A stretch of DNA of 64,000 nt from Amycolatopsis echigonensis (GCF_014174495.1 NZ_JACJHR010000003.1:177618-241617), one strand, 5' to 3'; positions 52,329-61,314 are shown, counted from the stretch's first letter. The notes: generated by a model from the letters alone, not told the origin. A program made the numbers and translations.

Positions 52329-52754
52329 GGCAGCACCTCCGGTCCGTATTGTTGCCCGCACTGCATATCTAACCAGGTGATCGACTTGTCAGTGGACTAA
52401 TAACACCGCGAATTCCCGCTGCCGCGGCGGGAGCCGACCGTCGCTGGTTCCGACCTGCATTGTGCAGAGTGCGCTTGTACTCTGGCATCCTGCGGGCCGA
52501 GACGCGAATCCAGCCGCGCCGACGGCCCTGAGCAGCGTAGACGACGGCTGTCCCCGGCTATTCGCGGACACCGGCCGAATGCGGACGACCACGGTGTCCG
52601 GGACCGCCCCCCGACCGGTCCCGGGCACCTTCCTTTGCTTCCCGGTATTACTCAGACGGGTTTTCCCGCGCAATTTCGCCACGAGAGTGTGACGGTTTCC
52701 GACGATTTCTCTGCAGACAGCCACTCTGAGTGGTCATCGGCGAGACGGAACTCC
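52329..52754. other. Intergenic region upstream of the XRE gene
   Basis: About 425 bases, somewhat less GC-rich, without a believable gene. It contains the XRE promoter and the 3' flank of tesB. No strong hairpin noticed. Confidence 0.4.
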
Positions 52755-53654
52755 TTATCGGACCCGCAGCAGTCCTTCTTGGACAACGGTCGCGACGTGC
52801 CGGCCGTCGCGGGTGAAGAACCGTCCAGTGGCCAGACCGCGGGCGCCCGAAGCGCTCGGCGAGGTGCTGTCATAGAGGAACCACTCGTCGGCGCGGAACG
52901 GGCGGTGGAACCACAGCGCGTGGTCGAGGCTCGCGCCGAGCACCTTGTCGACGTCCCAGTACACGCCGTGCCGCGCGAGGACCGAGTCGAGCAGCGTCAT
53001 GTCCGAGGCGTAGGCGAGCACGCAGACGTGCAGCAGCTGGCTGTCGGCCAGGGTGCCGTCGGCCCGCATCCAGACGCGGTGATGGGTGGGGCGTTCGCCG
53101 GTGGTGCGGGTGACCCACGGCGGCTCGCCGATGTAGCGGATGTCGATCGGCCGCGGGATCTCGCTGAAGCGCAGGCCGTAGCCCGCCGTCAGCTCGGGGA
53201 AGGTCGGCAGCGACTCCGGATCGGGCACGTCCGGCATCGTCTCGCCGTGGTCGATGCCCGGCTCGTCCTTCTGGAACGACGCGGACAGCGAAAAAATCGC
53301 CTTGCCGTGCTGGACCGCGACCACGCGCCGGGTGGTGAACGAGCGGCCGTCGCGGATGCGGTCCACTTCGTACACGATCGGGACGCTCGGGTCGCCGCCG
53401 CGGATGAAGTACGCGTGCAGCGAATGGACCCGCCGCTCCTCCGGGACGGTCCGGCCCGCCGCGACGAGCGCCTGCCCGGCGACCTGCCCGCCGAACACCC
53501 GCACCGACGAGTGGGCGGGCGAGACGCCGCGGTAGATGTTCTCTTCGATCTTCTCCAGGTCGAGCAGCGCGACGAGCTTGTCCAGCACGGGCTGCCCGCC
53601 GCCACCGGGGCTCGTGTCGAGTTCGGTGGCGGCTTCCCTGGCCATCTCAGTCAT
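52755..53654 (-). CDS. tesB: Acyl-CoA thioesterase II (TesB)
   Basis: A 299-residue double hot-dog thioesterase: VRVFGGQVAGQALVAAGRTV, SLHAYFIRGGDPSVPIVYEV, the catalytic Asp region HVCVLAYASDMTLLDS and SLDHALWFHRPFRADEWFLY. It hydrolyses medium and long acyl-CoAs to free acids. TAGTGT lies six bases before ATG 53654, suggesting a leaderless transcript; a second ATG lies nine bases on. It follows pyk on the same strand after 36 bases but appears to have its own promoter. Confidence 0.92.
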   Translation of the reverse strand: MTEMAREAATELDTSPGGGGQPVLDKLVALLDLEKIEENIYRGVSPAHSSVRVFGGQVAGQALVAAGRTVPEERRVHSLHAYFIRGGDPSVPIVYEVDRIRDGRSFTTRRVVAVQHGKAIFSLSASFQKDEPGIDHGETMPDVPDPESLPTFPELTAGYGLRFSEIPRPIDIRYIGEPPWVTRTTGERPTHHRVWMRADGTLADSQLLHVCVLAYASDMTLLDSVLARHGVYWDVDKVLGASLDHALWFHRPFRADEWFLYDSTSPSASGARGLATGRFFTRDGRHVATVVQEGLLRVR

Positions 53655-53690
53655 GCCGGAACACTATGCAACGGGGTTCCCGCATGTCCC

Positions 53691-55115
53691 TTATGCGTGG
53701 TCGTCTTCACCGAGCCGGTGGACGTGGATCAGGTTGGTCGAGCCGACGGTCCCGGGCGGGGAGCCGGCGACGATCACCACGAGGTCGCCGCGCTGGTACT
53801 TGCCCATTTCGAGCATCGCGTGGTCGACCTGCTGGATCATCTGGTCGGTCGAGTCCACCCTCGGCACGATCTGCGTCGTGGTGCCCCAGGTCAGCGCGAG
53901 CTGGCTGCGGACGCTCTGCTCCGGCGTGAACGCCATCAGCGGCAGCCGGGTGTGCAGCCGGGCGAGGCGGCGCACGGTGTCGCCGGACTGCGTGAACGCG
54001 ACCAGCGCCTTGGCGTTGAGCCGTTCGCCGATGTCGCGGGCGGCGTAGGAGATCACGCCCCGCTTGGTGCGCGGAACGTGCGACAGCGGCGGCACGACCG
54101 GCGAATCCGTCTCGACGGCCTCGACGATCCGGCCCATGGTCTGGACCGTTTCGATCGGGTACCGGCCGACGCTCGTCTCGCCGGACAGCATCACCGCGTC
54201 CGCGCCGTCGAGGACCGCGTTCGCGACGTCGGACGCCTCGGCGCGGGTCGGGCGGGAGTTGTTGATCATCGACTCCAGCATCTGCGTGGCGACGATGACC
54301 GGCTTCGCGTTCTCGCGGCAGATCTGGATGGCGCGCTTCTGCACCAGCGGGACCTGCTCGAGCGGCAGTTCGACGCCGAGGTCGCCGCGGGCGACCATCA
54401 CCGCGTCGAAGGCCAGCACGATGGCCTCGAGGTTGTAGACCGCCTCGGGCTTCTCGATCTTCGCGACGACCGGCAGCCGTCCCTTGCCGACGCGGTCCAT
54501 GACCTGGTGCACGAGGTCGATGTCGGCGGGAGAGCGCACGAAGGACAGCGCGATGAAGTCGACGCCGAGGTGCAGCGCGAACTCCAGGTCCTCGATGTCC
54601 TTTTCGGACAGCGCGGGCACCGAGACGTCCATCCCGGGCAGCGACACGCCCTTGTTGTTGCTGACCGGGCCGCCCTCGGTCACCTCGCACACGACGTCCT
54701 GGCCCTCGACGTCCTTGACCACCAGGCCGACCTTGCCGTCGTCGACCAGCAGCCGGTCGCCCGGCTTGGCGTCCTTGGCGAGTCCCTTGTAGGTGGTGGA
54801 GACCCGGTCGTGGGTGCCGGCGACGTCCTCGACGGTGATCCGGACGACGTCCCCGGTGTGCCATTCCGCCGATCCGCTGGCGAACGTGCCCAGCCGGATC
54901 TTCGGTCCCTGCAGGTCGGCGAGGATCCCCACCGCCCGGCCGGTTTCGGCGGCCGCGGACCGGACCAGGTCGTAGACCTGCTTGTGGTCGCTGTGGCTGC
55001 CGTGGCTGAAGTTCATCCTCGCGACGTCCATTCCGGCGTCGACGAGTGCCCGCATCTTCTCCGGCGTGGAGGTCGCGGGACCCAATGTACAAACGATCTT
55101 CGCGCGTCGGCTCAC
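53691..55115 (-). CDS. pyk: Pyruvate kinase
   Basis: A 474-residue pyruvate kinase. RRAKIVCTLGPATSTPEKMR, MNFSHGSH, ADLQGPKIRLG, the active-site signature AKIEKPEAVYNLE with MVARGDLGVELPLEQVP, and MLSGETSVGRYP are all present, followed by the C-terminal allosteric domain. It makes ATP and pyruvate from PEP. The GTG start lies eight bases after TAGGCT; in-frame sequence upstream is not conserved-looking. With pfkA and aroG nearby, the end of the window is rich in PEP-node enzymes. Confidence 0.95.
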   Translation of the reverse strand: MSRRAKIVCTLGPATSTPEKMRALVDAGMDVARMNFSHGSHSDHKQVYDLVRSAAAETGRAVGILADLQGPKIRLGTFASGSAEWHTGDVVRITVEDVAGTHDRVSTTYKGLAKDAKPGDRLLVDDGKVGLVVKDVEGQDVVCEVTEGGPVSNNKGVSLPGMDVSVPALSEKDIEDLEFALHLGVDFIALSFVRSPADIDLVHQVMDRVGKGRLPVVAKIEKPEAVYNLEAIVLAFDAVMVARGDLGVELPLEQVPLVQKRAIQICRENAKPVIVATQMLESMINNSRPTRAEASDVANAVLDGADAVMLSGETSVGRYPIETVQTMGRIVEAVETDSPVVPPLSHVPRTKRGVISYAARDIGERLNAKALVAFTQSGDTVRRLARLHTRLPLMAFTPEQSVRSQLALTWGTTTQIVPRVDSTDQMIQQVDHAMLEMGKYQRGDLVVIVAGSPPGTVGSTNLIHVHRLGEDDHA

Positions 55116-55280
55116 GTCCGGAGAGCCTAGTCGCTCGGACGGCTCCCGTCTGTACCGATCCCGAAACTCCGGCCGAAGAACACGGGAAGGATTCAGTTCC
55201 GGCATCGGCGTGCGCTGCGCCGCGGTGCCGCTCCGCGCGTGCCGACGGGCCGGGGAATCACCCGGTCGGGGGAGGCCGGG

Positions 55281-55946
55281 TCAGCGGCGCGGCTGCTCGC
55301 TCGGCCCCACGTGGTCGCGGGCCCATTCGTTGAACTTCCGCAGCTGGCGCCACGATTTCCGGACCCGGTCCAGTGCCTCCCGCTCGTGCAGGAAGTCGTC
55401 CGGCTCCCAGACGCGCACGGCGTACACCGAACGGTGCCGCAGCAGGTCCAGGCGCGGATGGTCCTCGGCGAACCCGCGCGGTTTGGACTTCAGCCGGTCG
55501 CCGAGAATTTGCCAGCCCGCCTTGCGCAGGCTCGCCAGGATTTTCTCCAGCGCGGGCCCGTGCAGTTCGGTGTCGACCGCCGTGCGGTAGCGGGCCAGCT
55601 GGTCGGAAGCCAGGTGGAAGCAGCCGCCGCCGACGCGCAGCCCGGCCGGGCCCACCTCGACGTAATACGCTCCCCCGCCGCGGCCCGCCTCGATCACGCC
55701 GCCGCAGTGCGTCTTGTACGGCGTCTTGTCCTTGGCGAACCGGACGTCGCGGTACGGCCGGAACACCTTCGCCTCGCCGAAGCCCGCGCCGAACTCCGGC
55801 TCCAGTTCGGCCAGCAGCGCCTCCATCGGAGCCCGGACGTGCTCCTTGTAGATGGCCACGTGGTCGTCCCAGTAAGCCTTGGTGTTGTCCGCGAGCAGCC
55901 CGTCGTAGAACTCGACGGCGTGCTCCCCGAATCCGCTGAACTTCAC
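55281..55946 (-). CDS. DUF2461 family protein
   Basis: A 221-residue DUF2461 protein: FSGFGEHAVEFYDGLLADNTK, KVFRPYRDVRFAKDKTPYKTH, GAYYVEVGPAGLRVGGGCFH and FAEDHPRLDLLRHRSVY are the family hallmarks. Function is unknown. The start is GTG 55946 (GTG 55955 also possible); TATCGT overlaps this region, so the mRNA may begin at the codon itself. It is downstream of the chitinase stop by 50 bases in the opposite reading order but on the same strand. Confidence 0.87.
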   Translation of the reverse strand: MKFSGFGEHAVEFYDGLLADNTKAYWDDHVAIYKEHVRAPMEALLAELEPEFGAGFGEAKVFRPYRDVRFAKDKTPYKTHCGGVIEAGRGGGAYYVEVGPAGLRVGGGCFHLASDQLARYRTAVDTELHGPALEKILASLRKAGWQILGDRLKSKPRGFAEDHPRLDLLRHRSVYAVRVWEPDDFLHEREALDRVRKSWRQLRKFNEWARDHVGPSEQPRR

Positions 55947-55996
55947 CCGCAGCACGATAAACCGGGGCACCGACAGAATCGGCGCCCCGGCCGCGC

Positions 55997-57223
55997 TCAC
56001 TTGGCGAGCGCCGTGATCAGCTCGCCGTTCGAGGTGTCGCCGGACAGCTCCCAGAAGAAGGTGCCGCCGAGGCCCTGGGACCTCGCGTACGCCGTCTTGC
56101 CCGCGATGGTCGACGGGGTGTCGTAGCTCCACCAGTTCGAACCGCACTTGGCGTACGCGGTGCCCGCGACGGTTCCGGTCGCCGGGCAGCTGGTCTTGAG
56201 GATCTTGTAGTCCTCGATGCCCTGTTCGTACTTGCCCGGAGCCGGTCCGGTCGCGGTGCCGCCCGGCGCGCTCTGGGTGACGCCGGTCCAGCCTCGGCCG
56301 TAGAAACCGATGCCCAGCAACAGTTTCGACGCCGGGACGCCCTTGCTCTTCAGCTTCTGGATGGCCGCGTCCGAGTAGAACCCTTGCGTTGGGAGTCCGT
56401 CGTACGAGGTCAGCGGCGAATGCGGCGCGGTCGGGCCTTGCGCGGCCCAGGCTCCGAAGTAGTCGTAGGTCATCACGTTGTACCAGTCGACGTACTGCGC
56501 GGCGCCCGCGTAGTCGGCGGCGTCGAGCTTGCCGCCGTTGCTGCCGTCCGCGGTGATCGCGGCGGTGACGAGCTTCGACGAGCCGAACTTCGCCCGCACT
56601 GCCGCGAGCAGCTTCTTCACCGCGTCGGGACCGCTCGTGTCGCAGCTCAGGCCGCACGCGTTCGGGTACTCCCAGTCGAGGTCGATGCCGTCGAACAGGC
56701 CGGCCCAGCGCTTGTCGTTGACGAGGTTGTAGCAGGAATCGGCGAAGGCTTGCGGGTTCTTGGCAGCCTGCCCGAAGCCGCCGGACCAGGTCCAGCCGCC
56801 GAACGACCAGATGATCTTCAGCCCGGGGTGCTTGGCCTTCAGCTTCTTGAGCTGGTTGAAACTGCCCGCGAGCGGCTGGTCCCAGGTGTCGGCGACGCCG
56901 TCGACGCTGCCCGCCGCGTCGTAGGTCTTCTGGTAGTCGGCCCACGCGTCGCCGATCGCGCAGCCGCCGCCGGTGACGTTGCCGAAGGCGTAGTTGAGGT
57001 GCGTGAGCTTGGTCGCGGACCCGGACGTCTCGATGTTCTTCACGTGGTAGTTGCGGTCGTAGACGCCCCAGTCGGTGAAGTAGCCGACCACCTTCCCGGA
57101 CGCGGCCTCCGTTCTCGCCGGGGCGGCCGCCGAAGCGGCGGGGACGAGCGCGGCCGCGGCGGCGAACGCCGCGGTCGCGAGTCCGGCCAAGGCCAGGAGG
57201 CGTTTTCTGCGCAAGCGAAGCAT
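55997..57223 (-). CDS. Secreted GH18 chitinase
   Basis: A 408-residue glycoside hydrolase 18. A signal peptide (LRLRRKRLLALAGLATAAFA, then AAALVPAASAAA) ends near residue 33. The catalytic DxxDxDxE motif is FDGIDLDWEYPNACG, preceded by IIWSFGGWTWSGGF and followed by WYNVMTYDYFGAW and a C-terminal WWSYDTPSTIAGK. It degrades chitin outside the cell. No carbohydrate-binding domain is attached, though an orphan one lies at 59153. Two DasR-like sites stand 65-100 bases upstream, pointing to N-acetylglucosamine control. Confidence 0.93.
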   Translation of the reverse strand: MLRLRRKRLLALAGLATAAFAAAAALVPAASAAAPARTEAASGKVVGYFTDWGVYDRNYHVKNIETSGSATKLTHLNYAFGNVTGGGCAIGDAWADYQKTYDAAGSVDGVADTWDQPLAGSFNQLKKLKAKHPGLKIIWSFGGWTWSGGFGQAAKNPQAFADSCYNLVNDKRWAGLFDGIDLDWEYPNACGLSCDTSGPDAVKKLLAAVRAKFGSSKLVTAAITADGSNGGKLDAADYAGAAQYVDWYNVMTYDYFGAWAAQGPTAPHSPLTSYDGLPTQGFYSDAAIQKLKSKGVPASKLLLGIGFYGRGWTGVTQSAPGGTATGPAPGKYEQGIEDYKILKTSCPATGTVAGTAYAKCGSNWWSYDTPSTIAGKTAYARSQGLGGTFFWELSGDTSNGELITALAK

Positions 57224-57287
57224 CGTTGCTCCCTTCAGGAGTCACCGTCCGTGACGAAGCGGTAACGGTGGGGACGACTGCACCGTA

Positions 57288-57324
57288 AGTGGACTAGACC
57301 ACCAGGTCAATGGTTTAGACCATA
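57288..57324. promoter_or_regulatory. Two DasR-like sites upstream of the chitinase
   Basis: AGTGGACTAGACCACC (57288-57303) and AATGGTTTAGACCATA (57309-57324) each fit the TGGTCTAGACCA core of the DasR responsive element with one change, spaced 21 bases apart. They lie 65-101 bases upstream of the chitinase ATG and ~70 bases from the divergent ArsR gene. Confidence 0.7.
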
Positions 57325-57392
57325 AACCGGACAATCGGCGGTACGCGCATTCCTTGACAGGCATATGCCCCGCGAGGCAGATTTCCGGGGTG

Positions 57393-57695
57393 ATGCAGAC
57401 CTTCGACGTGCTGGCCGAACCCCGCCGCCGCGCGCTGCTGGACCTGCTGCTCGAGGGCGAGCGGTCGGTCGGCGAACTGGTGGCCGAACTGCGGCTCAGC
57501 CAGCCCGCCGTGTCCAAGCACCTGCGCGTCCTGCGCGAGGCGGGACTGGTGACCGTGCGGGTGTCCGCGCAGCGCCGCTGCTACCGGCTGCGGCCCGAAC
57601 CGCTGGCCGAAGTGGACGCGTGGCTCGCGCCCTACCGGCAGTTCTGGGAGAACCGGCTCGACGCGCTCGAACAGCGGCTGGACGAAACCGAATGA
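57393..57695 (+). CDS. ArsR-family transcriptional regulator
   Basis: A 100-residue winged-helix regulator (FDVLAEPRRRALLDLLLEGERSVGELVAELRLSQPAVSKHLRVLREAGLV in its usual order), lacking metal-binding cysteines. It is of the same subtype as the one at 27384. It lies 10 bases upstream of the lyase-like gene and likely controls it. GTG 57390 directly before the ATG is an alternative start. Confidence 0.85.
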   Translation: MQTFDVLAEPRRRALLDLLLEGERSVGELVAELRLSQPAVSKHLRVLREAGLVTVRVSAQRRCYRLRPEPLAEVDAWLAPYRQFWENRLDALEQRLDETE

Positions 57696-57705
57696 GGAGC
57701 ACGCC

Positions 57706-59142
57706 GTGATCCGAGTGGACGGCCGGACCCTGCGGTGCGCCGACGTGGTCGCGGCGGCGCACACCGAGGGCCCGCTGGCGATCGACGTGTCCATCGCGGC
57801 GATGCGCGCCGCCGAGCATTCGTGGAAGCTCGCCGAGGACCTGAGCACCCGGCGCGTGGTCTACGGGCGCACCACCGGCGTCGGCGCGAACAAGGACGAC
57901 GCGGTGGACGAGCCCGCCGAACACGGCCTTCGCTTGCTGCGCAGCCACGCCGGCGGCAGCGGCGACCTGCTGCCGGACGGCCAGATCCGCGCGATGCTGC
58001 TGATCCGGCTCAACCAGCTGCTGGCCGGTCGGTCCGGGATCAGCCCGGAGCTGATCGGCGCGCTCGCCGAAGCCGTTCGCAGCGGAGCCCTGCCCGTGGT
58101 GCACCGGCTGGGCGCGATCGGCACCGGCGACCTCGCGCCACTCGCGGAAACCGCGCTCGCGTTGGCCGGAGAACGCGAGTGGGCAATCGGTGCGGTGCCA
58201 CCGGTTCCCGTGCACGCGGGTGATGCGCTCGCGTTCATGAGCAGCAACGCCGCGACGCTCGCCGAAGCGACGCTCGCCGCGATGAGCCTGGACACGCTCA
58301 CCCGCGCGAGCCACGCCGTCGCCGCACTCACGTACGTGGCTCTCGACGGCAACCCCGAGGCGTACGCGACGCCTGTGCACGAAGCACGTCCGCACGCCGG
58401 GCAGGTGGCGTGCGCGGCCGAGATGCGTCGGCTGTTGGGCATGCACGGCACGCCTAAGCCGGGGCGTCGGCTTCAGGATCCCTTCGGGCTGCGCGCTTTT
58501 CCCCAGGTGCAAGGTCCCGCGCTGGACGCGATTCACTATCTGCGCGACGTTCTCGCCGTGGAGATCAATGCCAGCACGGAGAATCCGATGATCTCCACGG
58601 TGCACGGCGACGCCTACCATCACGCGCACTTCCACACCGCGTACGTCTCGACTGCACTCGACCAAGCCCGTGCGACGGTGCATCAAGTCGCGGAGCTGTC
58701 GGTGGCTCGGTTGGGCGACTTGGTGGAACCGGAATTCACTGGCTTGCGGCCGTTTCTCGCGGTGGGTCCGCCGGGGAGTTCCGGGGTGATGATCCTGGAG
58801 TACGTGGCGCACGACGCGCTGACCGAACTACGGCAGGCGGCGTTGCCCGCGACGCTCGGGACCGCAGTCGTGTCGCGCGGGATCGAGGACCACGCGAGCT
58901 TCTCGACCCAGGCAGCGCGAGCCGCCACCGCGGCGGCGGCTGCTTACCGGCAGGTGCTGGCGTGCGAACTGGTGGCGGCGGTGCGGGCGTTGCGGATCCG
59001 GAAGGCGGAGCTGGTGGATTTGCCGGTCCGAGCTGCTTTCACGGCGGCGGTGGAGGTGCTGGACGAGCGGTTCGAGGACCGGCCGCTGACGGAAGACATC
59101 GCGAAAGCGGCTGGAGTGCTGGACAAACTGGCGCGGATCTGA
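57706..59142 (+). CDS. Aromatic amino acid lyase-like protein with altered MIO motif
   Basis: A 478-residue HAL/PAL superfamily protein: YGRTTGVGANKD (the conserved Tyr-Gly-x-Thr-Thr-Gly), LIRLNQLLAGRSGIS, the region LGAIGTGDLAPLAE, DALAFMSSNAATLAEA, QDPFGLRAFPQVQGPALDAI and EINASTENPM. In active lyases the tripeptide Ala-Ser-Gly cyclises to the MIO electrophile; here it reads Gly139-Thr140-Gly141. Whether Thr can form a methylated MIO or the enzyme works differently is unknown. GAGG precedes a GTG start. Pairing with ArsR suggests a regulated detoxification or catabolic role. Confidence 0.82.
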   Translation: MIRVDGRTLRCADVVAAAHTEGPLAIDVSIAAMRAAEHSWKLAEDLSTRRVVYGRTTGVGANKDDAVDEPAEHGLRLLRSHAGGSGDLLPDGQIRAMLLIRLNQLLAGRSGISPELIGALAEAVRSGALPVVHRLGAIGTGDLAPLAETALALAGEREWAIGAVPPVPVHAGDALAFMSSNAATLAEATLAAMSLDTLTRASHAVAALTYVALDGNPEAYATPVHEARPHAGQVACAAEMRRLLGMHGTPKPGRRLQDPFGLRAFPQVQGPALDAIHYLRDVLAVEINASTENPMISTVHGDAYHHAHFHTAYVSTALDQARATVHQVAELSVARLGDLVEPEFTGLRPFLAVGPPGSSGVMILEYVAHDALTELRQAALPATLGTAVVSRGIEDHASFSTQAARAATAAAAAYRQVLACELVAAVRALRIRKAELVDLPVRAAFTAAVEVLDERFEDRPLTEDIAKAAGVLDKLARI

Positions 59143-59152
59143 CTGGCCACTC

Positions 59153-59497
59153 GTGCCCGGGCCGCGGGCTCCGTTCACCTGGACCGTCACGACGGCACCG
59201 GTGGGCATGCTGACCGCGCCGTTCACCACCGACTACGACTACGGGTTCGGCGCGTTCGCGCACTTCACGATCACCAACGGCGGGGCGTCGGCGGCGAACG
59301 GCTGGACTCTGTCGTTCGACCTGCCCTCGAACGAGTCGCTGTCGACGACGAATCCGGGCACCGCGTCCGGGTCCACCGGGCACGTCGTGATCACCGGCCA
59401 GGACAGCATCCCGGCGGGCGGCAGCCTCCCCGTGCAGCAGATCTACCAGGTGTCGGGCGGCACGTTCACCGCTCCGGCCAACGTTTCCGTTTCCTGA
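59153..59497 (+). CDS. Orphan CBM2-like domain
   Basis: A 114-residue frame whose sequence YGFGAFAHFTITNGGASAAN, GWTLSFDLPSNESLSTTN, GHVVITGQDSIPAGGSLPV resembles carbohydrate-binding module 2 (N-G-W-T-L-x-F). No signal peptide, catalytic domain or ribosome site is visible, and it starts 10 bases after the lyase stop with a GTG. It may be a decayed remnant of a secreted chitinase or cellulase, or a translationally coupled cytosolic domain, which would be odd. A hairpin follows the stop. Confidence 0.55.
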   Translation: MPGPRAPFTWTVTTAPVGMLTAPFTTDYDYGFGAFAHFTITNGGASAANGWTLSFDLPSNESLSTTNPGTASGSTGHVVITGQDSIPAGGSLPVQQIYQVSGGTFTAPANVSVS

Positions 59498-59509
59498 CCA
59501 CCCGGCAGT

Positions 59510-59540
59510 CGCCGTGCCGCGGCCGATCCGCGGCACGGCG
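59510..59540. terminator. Perfect 13-bp stem terminator
   Basis: CGCCGTGCCGCGG and CCGCGGCACGGCG flank a 5-base loop, between the convergent CBM2-like frame and the VOC gene. It lacks T runs, as many actinobacterial terminators do. Confidence 0.75.
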
Positions 59541-59542
59541 GC

Positions 59543-59977
59543 TCAGTCCAAGCAGAACTCGTTGCCCTCGACGTCCTGCATCGGAATGCAGGACTCGTTC
59601 ACGCCGTCAGCGCGCAGCACCTGGACGATCGACGCGCCCAGCGCGACCAGCCGCTCGGCCTCGGCTTCCAGGGCCGCCAGCCGCTCGTCGCCGACGAGGC
59701 CGGTACCCGCGCGCACGTCGAGATGGACCCGGTTCTTCACGACGCGGCCTTCGGGCACGCGCTGGAAGTACAGCCGAGGGCCGACGCCGTTGGGGTCGAC
59801 GCAGGCCGCCCACGCACCCTGTTCCTCGGGCGGCAGGGAACGGTCGAACTCGGCCCAGTCGGCGAACCCTTCCGGCGGTGGCGGTTCGACGTACCCCAGC
59901 GCCTCGCACCAGAAGCGGGCGACGCGCGCGGGTTCCGCGCAGTCGAAAGTGACCTGGAATTGCTTGACCGACCCCAT
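59543..59977 (-). CDS. VOC family (glyoxalase-like) protein
   Basis: A 144-residue glyoxalase/bleomycin-resistance fold protein: VTFDCAEPARVARFWCEALG, RLYFQRVPEGRVVKNRVHLD and MQDVEGNEFCLD are characteristic of the actinobacterial VOC_6-like group. Binding partner or reaction unknown. TAAGGT is six bases before the ATG, so leaderless translation is likely. Confidence 0.87.
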   Translation of the reverse strand: MGSVKQFQVTFDCAEPARVARFWCEALGYVEPPPPEGFADWAEFDRSLPPEEQGAWAACVDPNGVGPRLYFQRVPEGRVVKNRVHLDVRAGTGLVGDERLAALEAEAERLVALGASIVQVLRADGVNESCIPMQDVEGNEFCLD

Positions 59978-59986
59978 GCGCTCACC

Positions 59987-61261
59987 TTACCGGCGGGCGG
60001 CGGCGAGTGCCGGATCTTTTCCGGCGGCGAGGTCGTCCGGGGCGAAAACCGGGACGGGGATATCCGGGCCGATGCCGGTGCCGTCGTACGTGCGGCCATG
60101 CGGGTCGAGGTACTCCTCGTTCGGCAACGCCACCTTCCAGCCCGGCTTCGGCAGCGTCCGCTCCAGCAGGTCCGAAAAAGCGCCCTGAGTGGACTGTCCG
60201 ATCAGGACTGGCCGCGGATGCCGGTTCAGCAGCGCCTGCAGGAAGGTCTCCCCGGCGGAGACGTCCAGGCTGCCGGTCAGGACGGTCAGCGGACCGGTGT
60301 AGTGCGGCGCCGCGGCGGGCTGCACGAAGAACGGCTGCGGCACGGTGAACTTCGCCGGGTCGTCGGGGTCGTTGCGGGCGCGTTTGGCGTAGGCGAAATG
60401 CGGGATGTCGGTCAGCCGGGCGGCAACCTGCAGGCCGAGCGGATCGTCCCCGCCGCCGTTGACGCGCAGGTCGAGGATCAAGCCGCGCAGCGTGTGCACC
60501 CGATCGACGGTGAAAGTCTCGTCCAGCGCTTTCGCCAGGACCTTGCTGCTCGCGACGAAGGTGTCGGCGTAGTCGTGGAATCCGCTGATGCGCAGGTATC
60601 CGCGCCCCTCCGGCAAATCCGCGTAGGCGATCGCTCCATCGGCCCACCGCTGAATCGGTGCGCCGAGGTTCGCGTCGGCTACCGCGATCGCGCGCGGGAC
60701 GGTCGTTTTCAGATCCGGAGTGCCGGGCCGGGGCGAAGAGCAATGCCGACCGGACGCCAGCAGGCCGGCATGAGCGTCGTGCAGCGGACGGATCAGTCCA
60801 CATAGGACGCCGAAGAGCCGTTCCGGATGTGCGGCGACCTCGCGGCGGGCAGCGTCCCCTTCGGACTTCCAGTCGACGCCTTTCGCGCCGAAAAACGGGT
60901 AGTTCTCCGCAAAGCTGTGCCAGAAAACGTCGAACAGGTCCGCGGGCGAATCCCGGCACGCGGGCGGCACTCCGCCGGGAACGCGACGCAACGACCGCAC
61001 GCCCAAGTTGTCGTCGAAACTCATCCGGCCCGGCCGCACAGTGACGACCGAGCCTTCGTTCGTGGAAAACCTTGTGCCGTCGCCAGTTCCGGAAAGGGCG
61101 CCGGGCAAGCAGCTGACCTCGGTGACGTCGTAGGTCGTCAGCTTGCCGCCGGACACCTGGATCAGCTGCCCGTATCCGTCGGTCCGCCACATACCGTCCA
61201 CAGTGGAGGGTGGCACCGCGGTCACCGAGAGCATCGTCAAGCCCGCCAGGAAGATTCGCAC
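59987..61261 (-). CDS. Secreted S41 family peptidase
   Basis: A 424-residue protein with a short signal peptide (RIFLAGLTMLSVTAVPPS), an N-terminal beta-rich domain and a C-terminal S41 peptidase core: LRGLILDLRVNGGGDDP and the nucleophile in LDVSAGETFLQALL, then GQSTQGAFSDLLE. It resembles tail-specific or tricorn-type serine proteases acting outside the membrane. Substrate unknown. The GTG start lies seven bases after TATCGT, which itself overlaps the pfkA terminator tail. Confidence 0.85.
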   Translation of the reverse strand: MRIFLAGLTMLSVTAVPPSTVDGMWRTDGYGQLIQVSGGKLTTYDVTEVSCLPGALSGTGDGTRFSTNEGSVVTVRPGRMSFDDNLGVRSLRRVPGGVPPACRDSPADLFDVFWHSFAENYPFFGAKGVDWKSEGDAARREVAAHPERLFGVLCGLIRPLHDAHAGLLASGRHCSSPRPGTPDLKTTVPRAIAVADANLGAPIQRWADGAIAYADLPEGRGYLRISGFHDYADTFVASSKVLAKALDETFTVDRVHTLRGLILDLRVNGGGDDPLGLQVAARLTDIPHFAYAKRARNDPDDPAKFTVPQPFFVQPAAAPHYTGPLTVLTGSLDVSAGETFLQALLNRHPRPVLIGQSTQGAFSDLLERTLPKPGWKVALPNEEYLDPHGRTYDGTGIGPDIPVPVFAPDDLAAGKDPALAAARR

Positions 61262-61275
61262 GAGCCCGACGATAG

Positions 61276-61314
61276 AAAAAGCCGGGGACGCACGGAATAC
61301 CGCGCGCCCCCGGC
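61276..61314 (-). terminator. pfkA terminator
   Basis: On the minus strand GCCGGGG ... CCCCGGC with an inner CGC-x-CGG / CCG-x-GCG stem and TATT loop is followed by TTTTT. It starts 30 bases beyond the pfkA stop and its T run touches the promoter box of the S41 gene. Confidence 0.85.

Noticed and set aside
52635..55130. 831-codon open frame on the plus strand
   Set aside because: Antisense to tesB and pyk, both confidently identified.
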